A stretch of DNA of 64,000 nt, taken from the NCBI RefSeq assembly GCF_005144585.1, contig NZ_SSMQ01000016.1:1-64000 (forward strand), given 5' to 3'. Below, in pieces: positions 54,876 through 64,000 of the stretch (positions are counted from its first letter, which is position 1; each line of letters starts with the position of its first letter). A model generated the notes under the pieces. The model was given only the letters and a program-made list of their open reading frames with translations, did not search any database and was not told the DNA's origin. The translations under genes were made by a program, and so were the position numbers. The DNA comes from Polyangium fumosum. Its GTDB lineage: Bacteria > Myxococcota_A > Polyangia > Polyangiales > Polyangiaceae.

Positions 54876-55052
54876 GCAAGGGAAGAGACGGGCTCGTGCT
54901 TGAGGCTCCTCCCTACACCGCAAGACATTCCATGTGCCCGCACGCCTGGTGTAGCCTCCGCTTGCACGGGGGGGCCCGGTGATCTTCGCGCGGCAAGCGC
55001 ACCCGGGCCTCTCGCTTCCGCGCGCAGTGCGCGCCGAGGAGACGCCGAAGAC

Positions 55053-56870
55053 ATGGCCCAAGTCGACCATCCCCGAGCCCGACCGCCCGCAGGTGATCCC
55101 GCGGCGGAAGGCACCTCCGACGCGCGCGCGGCCACGCCCCGTCGCCCGTCCCTCCTGCGCCGCGTTGCCTCCGCTTGCTCGGCCGTCCTCGCGGCCGCGG
55201 CGTGCCTCCTCGCGCCCGCCGAGGCCGACGCGCAGCAGTCGACGATGTACCTCGATCGCCTCTTCATCGGCGGCGCGCCCGAAGACGCGATCGGGCTCTG
55301 GCGCCCGCAGTTCAACCCGCAGACGCGGTTCTTCGGCCAGCTCGGCATGGGCTTCGCGCTGAACCCGTTCCGCATCGAGAACCACCAGGACGATCCGCGG
55401 AAGGCCGGCATCTTCAGCCAGCGCAGCAGCGCGCCCGTCGGCCCGCAGCTCATCAGCTACCTCGACGTCGGCGTCGAGGTCCTCGAGCGCTTCTCGTTCC
55501 AGGCGAACTTGCCGATCATCCTCTTCCAGGACGGCGGCACGACGTACCTCGCGCAGGTCTCGGGATCGAACGCCGTCAGCATGCGGACGGTGGCGCCGAT
55601 GGATCTGCGCCTCGACGGTCGCGTGCTCCTTTGGCGGAACCCCGCGCGTAGCTTCAAGCTCGGCCTCGAAGGCGCGGTCTGGCTCCCGACGGGCGACAAC
55701 GACTCGTTCGGCGGCGACTCGAGCGCGAGCGGCGGTTTCCAGGTCGCGGCCGAGTACGACCTCAAGAGCTTCTTCTTCGTCTTCAACACGGGCCTCCAGT
55801 TCCGGCCTTCGGGCGGCGTGAACGACTTCAAATCCGGCTCCGAGTGGCGCTGGGGCATCGGCGGCTTCCTGCCGCTGCGCGGCGGCGCGCTCCGCCTCGG
55901 CGCGCAGATCTTCGGCTCGACGGGCATCACCGACGCGACGTTCTTCGACGTCGACAACACGCCGATCGAGTGGATGCTCGAGGGGCGTTACGCCTTCGAT
56001 CAGAAGAAGCGCGCGTGGCTCGGCGTGGGCGGCGGCACGCGCATCACGCCTGGATACGCGCCGGATTTCCGCGCCGTCGCGACCGTCGGGTACGCGTTCC
56101 CGATCAAGGACACGAACCCGCCGTCGCCTGGAAAGCGCTTCAAGACGGGACGCTACGCCGAGCACGGCGCGGACACGGACAAGGACGGCTTGCCGGACGA
56201 CGTCGATTTGTGCCCGACGGATCCCGAGGATCACAAGCCGCCGAACACGGACGACGGCTGCCCGCAGCCGCCGGATCGCGACGGCGACGGCATCCCCGAC
56301 AACGTCGACAAGTGCCCCGACACGCCCGAGGATTTCGACAAGGTCGACGATCAGGACGGCTGCCCCGAGGACGATCCCGACAAGGACGGCATCAGCGACG
56401 CGAAGGACGCTTGTCCGAAGGAGCCCGGCGACGCGAACCCCGACGCGGAGAAGAACGGCTGCCCGACCTTCATCCGCAGGGTCACCGGCTCGAACGAGAT
56501 CCAGATCCTCAAGAAGGTCGAGTTCCTCACGGGCAAGTCGACGATCTTGCAGCAGAGCTACCCGATCCTCGACGAGGTCGTGCGCCTGCTCAAGGTGAAC
56601 CCCGAGATCCAACACCTCGCGATCGAGGGCCACACGGACAACCGCGGCTCGGATGATCTCAACGAGAAGCTCTCGTCCGATCGCGCGAACGCCGTGATGG
56701 AGTACCTCATCAAGAAGGGCGGCATCGCCGCGGATCGCCTGAGCGCCGCCGGCTTCGGCCCGCGCAGGCCCATCGCCGACAACAACACGGCCAACGGACG
56801 GCAGACGAACCGTCGCGTCGAGTTCCACATCCGCGACAAGGCGGCGGATGTCACGCCCCCCGGTCAATAG
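55053..56870 (+). CDS. OmpA-family outer-membrane protein with TSP3 repeats
   Basis: A 605-residue protein. After an unusually long N region, a signal peptide ends near EADAQQS (about residue 67). Residues about 70-370 look like an outer-membrane beta-barrel, alternating in pattern. About 375-470 has calcium-binding thrombospondin type 3 repeats (DTDKDGLPDDVDLCP, DRDGDGIPDNVDKCP, DPDKDGISDAKDACP). The C-terminal OmpA domain (about 480-595) has the peptidoglycan-binding IEGHTDNRGSDDLNEKLSSDRA. The protein ties the outer membrane to the cell wall. The ATG at 55053 is used because sequence upstream does not look like a signal peptide; a later start is possible. Confidence 0.9.
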   Translation: MAQVDHPRARPPAGDPAAEGTSDARAATPRRPSLLRRVASACSAVLAAAACLLAPAEADAQQSTMYLDRLFIGGAPEDAIGLWRPQFNPQTRFFGQLGMGFALNPFRIENHQDDPRKAGIFSQRSSAPVGPQLISYLDVGVEVLERFSFQANLPIILFQDGGTTYLAQVSGSNAVSMRTVAPMDLRLDGRVLLWRNPARSFKLGLEGAVWLPTGDNDSFGGDSSASGGFQVAAEYDLKSFFFVFNTGLQFRPSGGVNDFKSGSEWRWGIGGFLPLRGGALRLGAQIFGSTGITDATFFDVDNTPIEWMLEGRYAFDQKKRAWLGVGGGTRITPGYAPDFRAVATVGYAFPIKDTNPPSPGKRFKTGRYAEHGADTDKDGLPDDVDLCPTDPEDHKPPNTDDGCPQPPDRDGDGIPDNVDKCPDTPEDFDKVDDQDGCPEDDPDKDGISDAKDACPKEPGDANPDAEKNGCPTFIRRVTGSNEIQILKKVEFLTGKSTILQQSYPILDEVVRLLKVNPEIQHLAIEGHTDNRGSDDLNEKLSSDRANAVMEYLIKKGGIAADRLSAAGFGPRRPIADNNTANGRQTNRRVEFHIRDKAADVTPPGQ

Positions 56871-57159
56871 CGGCCTCGCCGCGCTCCTCCTCGCGCTCGC
56901 CGCCGTCCTCGGCGCAGGGTGCGAGAAGGAGCGCGGCTCGCCTTACGCGTGCACCTGTACGTTCCTCACGGACTTCGATGACAACTCCGGGAGCGAGGTG
57001 ACCGTGTGCTCGCCCTCCGCCGAGCGTGCCCCCGATTTCGCCCGGGGCTGCGCGCAGTCCGGGGCGCCCGCGCCCGTGGAAAAGTGTATCTGCAAGCTCG
57101 AACGAGGGGCCGGGACGTGTGACGTCGGGCTGTGTCGGAATCGACCCCGCGGCGAGTGA
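56848..57159 (+). CDS. Small Cys-rich lipoprotein
   Basis: A 103-residue lipoprotein with signal and lipobox LGAGC. The mature part has nine or so Cys spaced as in CTCTFLTDF, VCSPSAE, GCAQSG, KCICKLERG and CDVGLC, which suggests disulphides. No family is recognised. Its ATG lies 23 bases inside the end of the ompA-like gene, so it is probably cotranslated with it. Confidence 0.7.
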   Translation: MSRPPVNSGLAALLLALAAVLGAGCEKERGSPYACTCTFLTDFDDNSGSEVTVCSPSAERAPDFARGCAQSGAPAPVEKCICKLERGAGTCDVGLCRNRPRGE

Positions 57160-57204
57160 AATCCGCTGCATCGCGACTCCACGCAGGCCGTCGAACGAGG
57201 CACA

Positions 57205-57864
57205 ATGATCTCGATGAAGTACGCCCCCGCCCTGGTGCTCGCCCTCGTCGTCCCCGGCGTCGCGCTCGCTGCCGAGGCGACGCGCCCCGAGCCGGCCCCG
57301 AAGCCCGACGCCTCGCGAGCCAACGGCTTCGTCACCGTCGCTTGCAATCCGGGCTGCGAGGGCATCTTCGTCAACGGCCGCTCGCTCGGTCCTTCCCCGA
57401 TCGTGCGCGCAGAGCTCCCGCCGGGGACGCACAAGCTCACGCTGCGCCGCAAGGGGTACGAGGAGAAGAAGGTCGAGGTCGTCGTGAAGCCGGGCGAGAC
57501 GGCGCTCCTCAACGTCAAACTCTCGCAACAAGCGGCGCCGCCCGCCGAGCCTCCGCCGGACATCGCGGCGCGCGTCGCGGCGAAGATGATCAAGGCCGAC
57601 GGGTTTCTCTCGCTCGTCTGCGATCCGGCCTGTGATCAGGTGATCGTCGACGGCAAGCGCAAGCTCGGCCCCGCGCCGCACACGAACGTGTCGCTCCCCC
57701 CAGGCAAACACGAGATCACGATCCAGCGCAAGGGCGCGCCCGACAAGGTGATCACCGTGAACCTCGTCCCCGGACAATCCACGGCGTTCAAGGTCGCGAT
57801 GCAGATCGAGGCGGAGCGCACCATCCCCGCCAAGGCGCCCGCCCCCCCGCAGCCGCGGCGCTGA
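57205..57864 (+). CDS. PEGA-domain exported protein
   Basis: A 219-residue protein with a signal peptide (ending GVALA). It has two PEGA-type repeats at about 42-107 and 133-195: VTVACNPGCEGIFVNGRSLG with LPPGTHKLTLRRKGYEEK, and LVCDPACDQVIVDGKRKLG with LPPGKHEITIQRKG. Each repeat has a C-x-x-x-C pair that may form a disulphide. PEGA domains are surface modules of unknown chemistry. It lies 45 bases after the Cys-rich lipoprotein, in the same likely operon. Confidence 0.83.
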   Translation: MISMKYAPALVLALVVPGVALAAEATRPEPAPKPDASRANGFVTVACNPGCEGIFVNGRSLGPSPIVRAELPPGTHKLTLRRKGYEEKKVEVVVKPGETALLNVKLSQQAAPPAEPPPDIAARVAAKMIKADGFLSLVCDPACDQVIVDGKRKLGPAPHTNVSLPPGKHEITIQRKGAPDKVITVNLVPGQSTAFKVAMQIEAERTIPAKAPAPPQPRR

Positions 57865-57867
57865 TCG

Positions 57868-59952
<2,085 letters not shown>

Positions 59953-60021
59953 GCACGAGCACCTAGGGCATCGCGCACCCGGCGGGAAGGTGAATTCCCG
60001 GCTCTCCCAGAGGCCTGGTTT

Positions 60022-61263
60022 TCAGGCCTTGCCGAGCACGAGCGCGCAGTTGTGCCCGCCGAAGCCCGCCGAGCATTTCGCCGCCCAGCCGACGGGCGCG
60101 GCCCTTCGATCCCGCACGACGTCGAGCGCGCCGAGCTCCGGATCGAGCTCGTCGACGTTGATCGACGGGTGCAGCACTTGATCCCGCAGCGAACACACGA
60201 CCGCGATCGTCTCGGCCGCGCCCGCGCCGCCGAGCAGGTGGCCGATCATCGACTTCGTCGCCGAGATCGGGATCTCTGCGAGCCGCTCGCCGAAGACGCG
60301 GCGGAACGCGAGGATCTCGGCCATGTCGCCCTGCGGCGTCGAGGTCGCGTGCGGGTTGATGTAGTCGATCGCCTCGGGGTCGATGCCGGCCCGCTGGAGC
60401 GCGCGCTCCAGCGCGAGCGCGAGGCCGAGGCCCTCGGGGTGCGGGCGCGTGAGGTGCTCGGCGTCCGTCGTCATCCCGAAGCCGCCGACGACCGCGAGCA
60501 CCTTCGCCCCGCGCCGCTTCGCGTGTTCTTCCTCTTCGAGCACGAGCACGCCCGCGCCTTCGCCCATGACGAACCCATGGCGCCGCTTGTCGAACGGCCG
60601 GCTCGCGCGGGTCGGATCTCCCTCGAACGCCTTCGCGAGCGCGCGCGCATTGCCGAAGCCCGCCACGGTGTTCATCCGCGTCGCCGCCTCCGCGCCGCCG
60701 GCGATCATCACGTCGGCCTCGCCTGCCTCGATGAGGAGCGCGCTCGTCGCGATGGAATGCGTGCCCGTCGCGCAGGCGCTCGCCAGGCTGTAGGACGGGC
60801 CCATGAAGCCATAACGCATCGAAATGAGCGCGGCCGCGCCGTTCGGCATGACGCCCGGCACGAAATACGGCGACACCGCGCGCGGGCCGCGCTCGTTGCT
60901 CCGGGCGATCTGCTCCTCGAAGATGTCGACCGAGCCCATGCCGGTCGACATCAGGCAGCCGACGCGTGATCGCGTGGCGCCGGACTCCTTGTCGAGCCCG
61001 GCCATGATCACGGCCTCGACGGCCGCGCCGAGGCTGAAATGCGTCACGCGGCCGTAGACCTCGGCCTCCTTCGGGGACATGTACCGCGAAACGTCGAAAT
61101 CTCTCACGCTCGCGGCGATGTCGCTGCGGAGTTTGTCGGTGGGGAACTCGCAGATGTACGAGACGCCCGAGCGCCCGGCGAGCAGGCTCTCCCAGAAGGT
61201 CGGGACGTCTGTGCCCACGGGGCTCACGACGCCCATTCCGGTCACGACGACGCGGCGGGGCAT
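60022..61263 (-). CDS. Beta-ketoacyl-ACP synthase II-type
   Basis: A 413-residue condensing enzyme of the FabF class. It condenses malonyl-ACP with an acyl-ACP. The Cys-His-His triad is Cys164 (SACATG), His305 (NPHATSTPQGD) and His342 (TKSMIGHLLGGAG), with Lys337. The N terminus RRVVVTGMGVVSPVG is typical. It follows the acyl carrier protein gene with 10 bases between them and is the most distal gene of a leftward operon with a fatty acyl-AMP ligase. A dedicated role in a special lipid, rather than housekeeping fatty-acid synthesis, is inferred from that context. Confidence 0.93.
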   Translation of the reverse strand: MPRRVVVTGMGVVSPVGTDVPTFWESLLAGRSGVSYICEFPTDKLRSDIAASVRDFDVSRYMSPKEAEVYGRVTHFSLGAAVEAVIMAGLDKESGATRSRVGCLMSTGMGSVDIFEEQIARSNERGPRAVSPYFVPGVMPNGAAALISMRYGFMGPSYSLASACATGTHSIATSALLIEAGEADVMIAGGAEAATRMNTVAGFGNARALAKAFEGDPTRASRPFDKRRHGFVMGEGAGVLVLEEEEHAKRRGAKVLAVVGGFGMTTDAEHLTRPHPEGLGLALALERALQRAGIDPEAIDYINPHATSTPQGDMAEILAFRRVFGERLAEIPISATKSMIGHLLGGAGAAETIAVVCSLRDQVLHPSINVDELDPELGALDVVRDRRAAPVGWAAKCSAGFGGHNCALVLGKA

Positions 61264-61273
61264 GGGGGTGGGA

Positions 61274-61525
61274 TCAGCCGCCGGCGGCGAGCCGCTCCTC
61301 CACCTTCTTGCAGAGATCCCCGACCGTGGTGAGCTCGACGAGGTCCTCGTCCGGGATCACGATCCCGAGCTCGGACTCGAGCTCCCCGACGATCTGCATC
61401 ACGGAGAGCGAGTCGATGCCGAGCTCGCTGATCTTGGACGCAGGCGTCACGTTCGGGAAGGGGCGCTTGTCGACGCGCGCGGCCACGGTCTTGAACATCT
61501 CGAGCAGATCGCGCTTCTGGTTCAT
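61274..61525 (-). CDS. Acyl carrier protein
   Basis: An 83-residue carrier with the phosphopantetheine site GIDSL (Ser39), followed by SVMQIVGELESELGIVIPDEDL, the usual helix II. Acidic residues are fewer in helix I than in housekeeping AcpP. The ATG at 61525 is 4 bases after the methyltransferase stop; a TTG at 61537 is possible but less likely. It probably receives the acyl chain from the acyl-AMP ligase next door. Confidence 0.93.
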   Translation of the reverse strand: MNQKRDLLEMFKTVAARVDKRPFPNVTPASKISELGIDSLSVMQIVGELESELGIVIPDEDLVELTTVGDLCKKVEERLAAGG

Positions 61526-61529
61526 TGTC

Positions 61530-62414
61530 TCAGCCAATCCTCTGGAGCTCCATCTGGACGAGGGAGCTGTAGTGGATGTCGAATGCGCGGACGCAGGTGG
61601 AGAGGTACCGGTCGTAATCCTCGAAGACCTTGTCGCCCCACTTCGCCCGGATCGTCGTCTCGTTCAGGCGGAGGCGCCGGAGCCACTCCGCCGTCGTGCG
61701 CTGGTAATGCTCGCGCCGCGTGTGGAGCGTCTTGACCTCCCACCAGGGATTGATGGCCTGGATCAGCTCTTCGAGCCGCGGGTTCAGGCCGTTCGGGAAG
61801 ATCTCCTTCGACGAGAACGAGAAATCTTCGAGGTCCTGCCGCGTATCGGCGGCGAGCGCGCCCCAGGGCCGCATCTTCGGCGTTCGATTGCGCAGGATCG
61901 CCTGGAAGCCGAACGACGAGCCCGGCTTCGTGAGGCGCCAGCATTTCTCGAAATACCGCCGGTAGATGTCGACGGCCTTGCCCTGCCGCGCCTCGTCGAG
62001 CGAGCAGAGATGGTCGATCATGCAGATCGAGACGAGGCCGTCGAATGTCTCCTCCGTCTCCCATTGCATGAAATCGGACGCGATACACTCCACGCCCGGG
62101 ATGTTCCGCTGATTGACCTCCGCGGCCATCGCGCGGGAGAGCGTGATGCCCACGGCCCGGTCGACCTTGCGCGTGGTCGCGAGGTATTCGACACACGCGC
62201 CCCAGCCACAGCCGATGTCGAGCACGGATTTGCCTGGGCCGGCTTTCGCGTATTCGCTGAGGATCCGCAGCTTGTTGAGCTGCGCGGCCTCCAGCGATTG
62301 ATCGGGCGACTCGAAGACCGCGCACGTGTAGTTCATGCGCTCGTCGAGCCAAAGGCGGAAGAACTCGTTGGAGACGTCGTAGCTGACCTCGACGTCCGCT
62401 TGGCTGGATCCCAT
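61530..62414 (-). CDS. Cyclopropane/mycolate-synthase-type S-adenosylmethionine methyltransferase
   Basis: A 294-residue methyltransferase. It begins VSYDVSNEFFRLWLDERMNYTCAVFE and has the AdoMet motif VLDIGCGWGACVEYLA. This N terminus and length match mycolic-acid cyclopropane synthases and CFA-like enzymes without the extra N-terminal domain of E. coli Cfa. They add methylene or methyl to an acyl double bond. The ATG overlaps the ligase stop (TGATG). Neighbouring ligase and ACP suggest an ACP-bound substrate instead of phospholipid; this is inference. Confidence 0.88.
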   Translation of the reverse strand: MGSSQADVEVSYDVSNEFFRLWLDERMNYTCAVFESPDQSLEAAQLNKLRILSEYAKAGPGKSVLDIGCGWGACVEYLATTRKVDRAVGITLSRAMAAEVNQRNIPGVECIASDFMQWETEETFDGLVSICMIDHLCSLDEARQGKAVDIYRRYFEKCWRLTKPGSSFGFQAILRNRTPKMRPWGALAADTRQDLEDFSFSSKEIFPNGLNPRLEELIQAINPWWEVKTLHTRREHYQRTTAEWLRRLRLNETTIRAKWGDKVFEDYDRYLSTCVRAFDIHYSSLVQMELQRIG

Positions 62415-64000
62415 CAGAGAGCTCCTCGGGTTTCGGTCTCCCGGGCCGGCGCGCGGGGTGAAGGAACGGCGGAAGAATCGAAGGGGGCGCTCGCGTCGTC
62501 GCTCGGCTCCCCCACGAGATCGAGCTGCCCATTTTCGAGGCGCATCTTCGTCTCGCGGCGGCGCACCTTGCCGCTCGACGTCTTCGGCAGCGTGCCGCGC
62601 TTGATCAGCACGACCTCGGCGAGCTGCACGCCGAGCTCGGCCCGCACCGCGTGCGTGACCGCCTCGACGAGCGCGCGTTTCGCCTCGCCCAGGCGCCGCG
62701 ACTCCGCCACGAGCACCGCCTCCTCCGCGCCGCTCGTGCTGCGCCGCGCAAAGGCCACGCATTGCCCGTCGCGGATGCCGTCGACCGTGGAGGCCACGCG
62801 CTCGATGTCCTGCGGATAGTGGTTTTTCCCGTTCAGGATGATGAGATCCTTCGAACGGCCGCAGATGTAGACATTTCCGTCGGCGCGATACCCGAGGTCA
62901 CCCGTGTGCAGATAACCGTCGCCGAACGACTCGGCCGTCGCCTCGGCATCCCCGAAATACCCCGCGGTCACGCTCGGCCCGCGCAGCCAGATCTCGCCCA
63001 CCTGGCGCTCGCCGAGCGGCGCGCCGTCGGGGCCCACGATCCGGATCTCGTGCCCGGGGAAGGCGCGTCCGCACGAGACGAGCTCCATCGACGGCGCGTC
63101 GTCCTGCGCTGGCGCGGCCTTTCCGTTCTTCATCGTGGCGAGGTCGATCCGATCCGTCGTGAGGGGCTTGCCGAGGTCGTGGAACGTCACGGCGAGCGTC
63201 GCCTCGGCCATGCCGTAGCAGGGCAGGATGCTCTCGGGCGAGAGCCCGTTTTTCGCGAACCGATCGAGGAAGGCGCGCAGCACGTCGGCCTGGATCGGCT
63301 CGGCGCCGCAGCCGAGCGCGCGCATGCACGAGAGATCCCAGCCGCCGGCCTGGGTCTCCGTCACGGCGCGTGTCGCCAGCGCGAACGCGAAGTTCGGCGC
63401 GAACGTGATCGTGCCGCGGAAGCGGTGAATCGAGTCGAGCCAGAGCGAGGGCCTGCGGATGAACGACATCGTCGGCAGGAACATCACCTGCACGAGCGCG
63501 TAGACGGGCGCGATCACGAAGCCGATGAGGCCCATGTCGTGGTAGAGCGGCAGCCACGAGACGCCGCGATCTTCGGGCGTCGAGCGCAGCCCGTCGAACA
63601 TGATCGCGTGGCTGTTCACGCTCAGGTTCTCGTGCGTGACCATCACGCCCTTCGGCCGCGAGGTCGAACCCGAGGTGAACTGGAGGAACGCGAGATCCTC
63701 GCCGCGCACGTCGGGCAGCGTGGTGTGCGCGGAGCCTGGATCGATCGCCCCGAGCTCGCGTTCGAGCACGAGGCGCGTGTCCGCGCTCTGCGAGCCGAGC
63801 AGGTGCTCCTGGATGAGCGGGCGCAGCGCGTCGTTCGTGACGACCACACGCGCGCCGGACGCCGCGAGGACGTGACGCACGGTGTCGCCGTAGGCTTCGA
63901 GCTTGGCGAGCGTCGCGGGCGGATACATCGGCACGGCGACGAGGCCTGCCGTGAGCGCTCCGACGAAAGACAGGACGAACTCGTCGGGCTCCGGGAGGAT
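62414..64000 (-). CDS. Fatty acyl-AMP ligase (FAAL), N terminus beyond the window
   Basis: At least 528 residues; the open frame continues past the right edge with sequence typical of the family (VLSFVGALTAGLVAVPMYPP). Motifs are FTSGSTSRPKGVMVTHENL, LPLYHDMGLIG, GAEPIQADVL, YGMAEATL, CGRAFPGHEIRIVGPDG, HTGDLGYRADGNVYICGRSKDL and NGKNHYPQDIE. These are FAAL signatures; such enzymes activate free fatty acids as acyl-AMP and hand them to a carrier protein instead of CoA. The C-terminal LPKTSSGKVRR holds the catalytic Lys. The stop overlaps the methyltransferase ATG (TGATG). The start codon is not in this window. Confidence 0.9.
   Translation of the reverse strand: MLPEPDEFVLSFVGALTAGLVAVPMYPPATLAKLEAYGDTVRHVLAASGARVVVTNDALRPLIQEHLLGSQSADTRLVLERELGAIDPGSAHTTLPDVRGEDLAFLQFTSGSTSRPKGVMVTHENLSVNSHAIMFDGLRSTPEDRGVSWLPLYHDMGLIGFVIAPVYALVQVMFLPTMSFIRRPSLWLDSIHRFRGTITFAPNFAFALATRAVTETQAGGWDLSCMRALGCGAEPIQADVLRAFLDRFAKNGLSPESILPCYGMAEATLAVTFHDLGKPLTTDRIDLATMKNGKAAPAQDDAPSMELVSCGRAFPGHEIRIVGPDGAPLGERQVGEIWLRGPSVTAGYFGDAEATAESFGDGYLHTGDLGYRADGNVYICGRSKDLIILNGKNHYPQDIERVASTVDGIRDGQCVAFARRSTSGAEEAVLVAESRRLGEAKRALVEAVTHAVRAELGVQLAEVVLIKRGTLPKTSSGKVRRRETKMRLENGQLDLVGEPSDDASAPFDSSAVPSPRAPARETETRGAL

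Larger units (their letters stand above)
54697..55052. other. Divergent intergenic region between rpmH and the ompA-like gene
   Basis: About 356 bases. It holds the likely rpmH promoter, a second TTGACA at 54825-54820 on the minus strand without a good -10, and copy C of the hairpin repeat. No DnaA-box cluster (TTATNCACA) and no AT-rich segment are seen, so nothing here looks like oriC. Confidence 0.55.

Noticed and set aside
54697-55052. Possible chromosome origin next to rpmH
   Set aside because: No DnaA-box cluster, no AT-rich unwinding stretch and no dnaA gene were seen.
60022-61263. Housekeeping fabF of central fatty-acid synthesis
   Set aside because: No fabD, fabG or fabH is present, and the gene is in a cluster with a FAAL and a methyltransferase. 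The housekeeping role cannot be excluded, so no gene symbol was given.
62414-64000. Start of the ligase at an internal ATG (63934)
   Set aside because: The frame stays open to the window edge and the translated upstream residues match the conserved family N-terminal region, so the gene is truncated by the window rather than starting there.

Overview
The window reads as chromosomal DNA of a myxobacterium, most likely from the Polyangium/Sorangium side (Polyangiales). By eye the DNA is very G+C-rich. Codon third positions are so G/C-biased that long spurious reading frames run antisense to most genes. The gene set fits this group: FHA-domain proteins, an FHA-linked sigma-54 activator, a PP2C phosphatase, RsbR-type STAS proteins, many lipoproteins and a secreted subtilase with a MYXO-CTERM-like tail. 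The species call is inference.

Layout. 1-803: 3' end of a 23S rRNA gene and two tandem 5S rRNA genes, each with its own terminator. 1011-4042: an AsmA-like/GT51 peptidoglycan glycosyltransferase, then tadA next to tRNA-Arg(ACG), the tRNA that TadA modifies. 4694-9096: a P460-like c-type haem lipoprotein divergent from a PDZ-thioredoxin protein, a CoxE-like VWA protein and an acyl-CoA carboxylase beta subunit. 9118-16423: a subtilase, a CAP-domain lipoprotein, coupled nagZ-hutI and an FHA/sigma-54 regulator. 16542-26500: an acyl-CoA dehydrogenase, then a two-component system divergent from a CzcCBA-type metal efflux operon, with OmpR-type direct repeats between them. 26521-32167: RecQ, an amidase coupled to a YqiA-like hydrolase, and a PAS-STAS sensor.

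32231-41912: two coupled lipoprotein genes (LVIVD repeats; PKD/propeller/di-haem cytochrome) converge on a leftward stress-related group (KGG protein, STAS protein, a possible sensor). Further right is a leftward operon of a zinc-ribbon protein, a lipoprotein and a TonB-dependent receptor with a TonB-like domain fused to its N terminus. 41917-50207: this operon begins with an ABCG-type exporter carrying three FHA regions. Upstream of it lie a membrane-anchored PP2C phosphatase, a VWA-FHA membrane protein and a zinc-ribbon/FHA protein with long Gly-Pro repeats. This FHA/PP2C/exporter/receptor block is the strongest candidate for an undescribed system here.

50576-54696: rplS with a near-consensus promoter, and the classic rpmH-rnpA-yidD-yidC-jag operon, without dnaA beside it. 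55053-57864: an OmpA protein with thrombospondin type 3 repeats, a Cys-rich lipoprotein and a PEGA protein. 57868-59952: a DUF255 thioredoxin-fold protein. 60022-64000: a leftward lipid cluster of a fatty acyl-AMP ligase (cut by the window end), a CFA-type methyltransferase, an acyl carrier protein and a beta-ketoacyl synthase. A short hairpin-forming intergenic repeat (GGGGGTTTCGGGGGCG type) occurs at three places.
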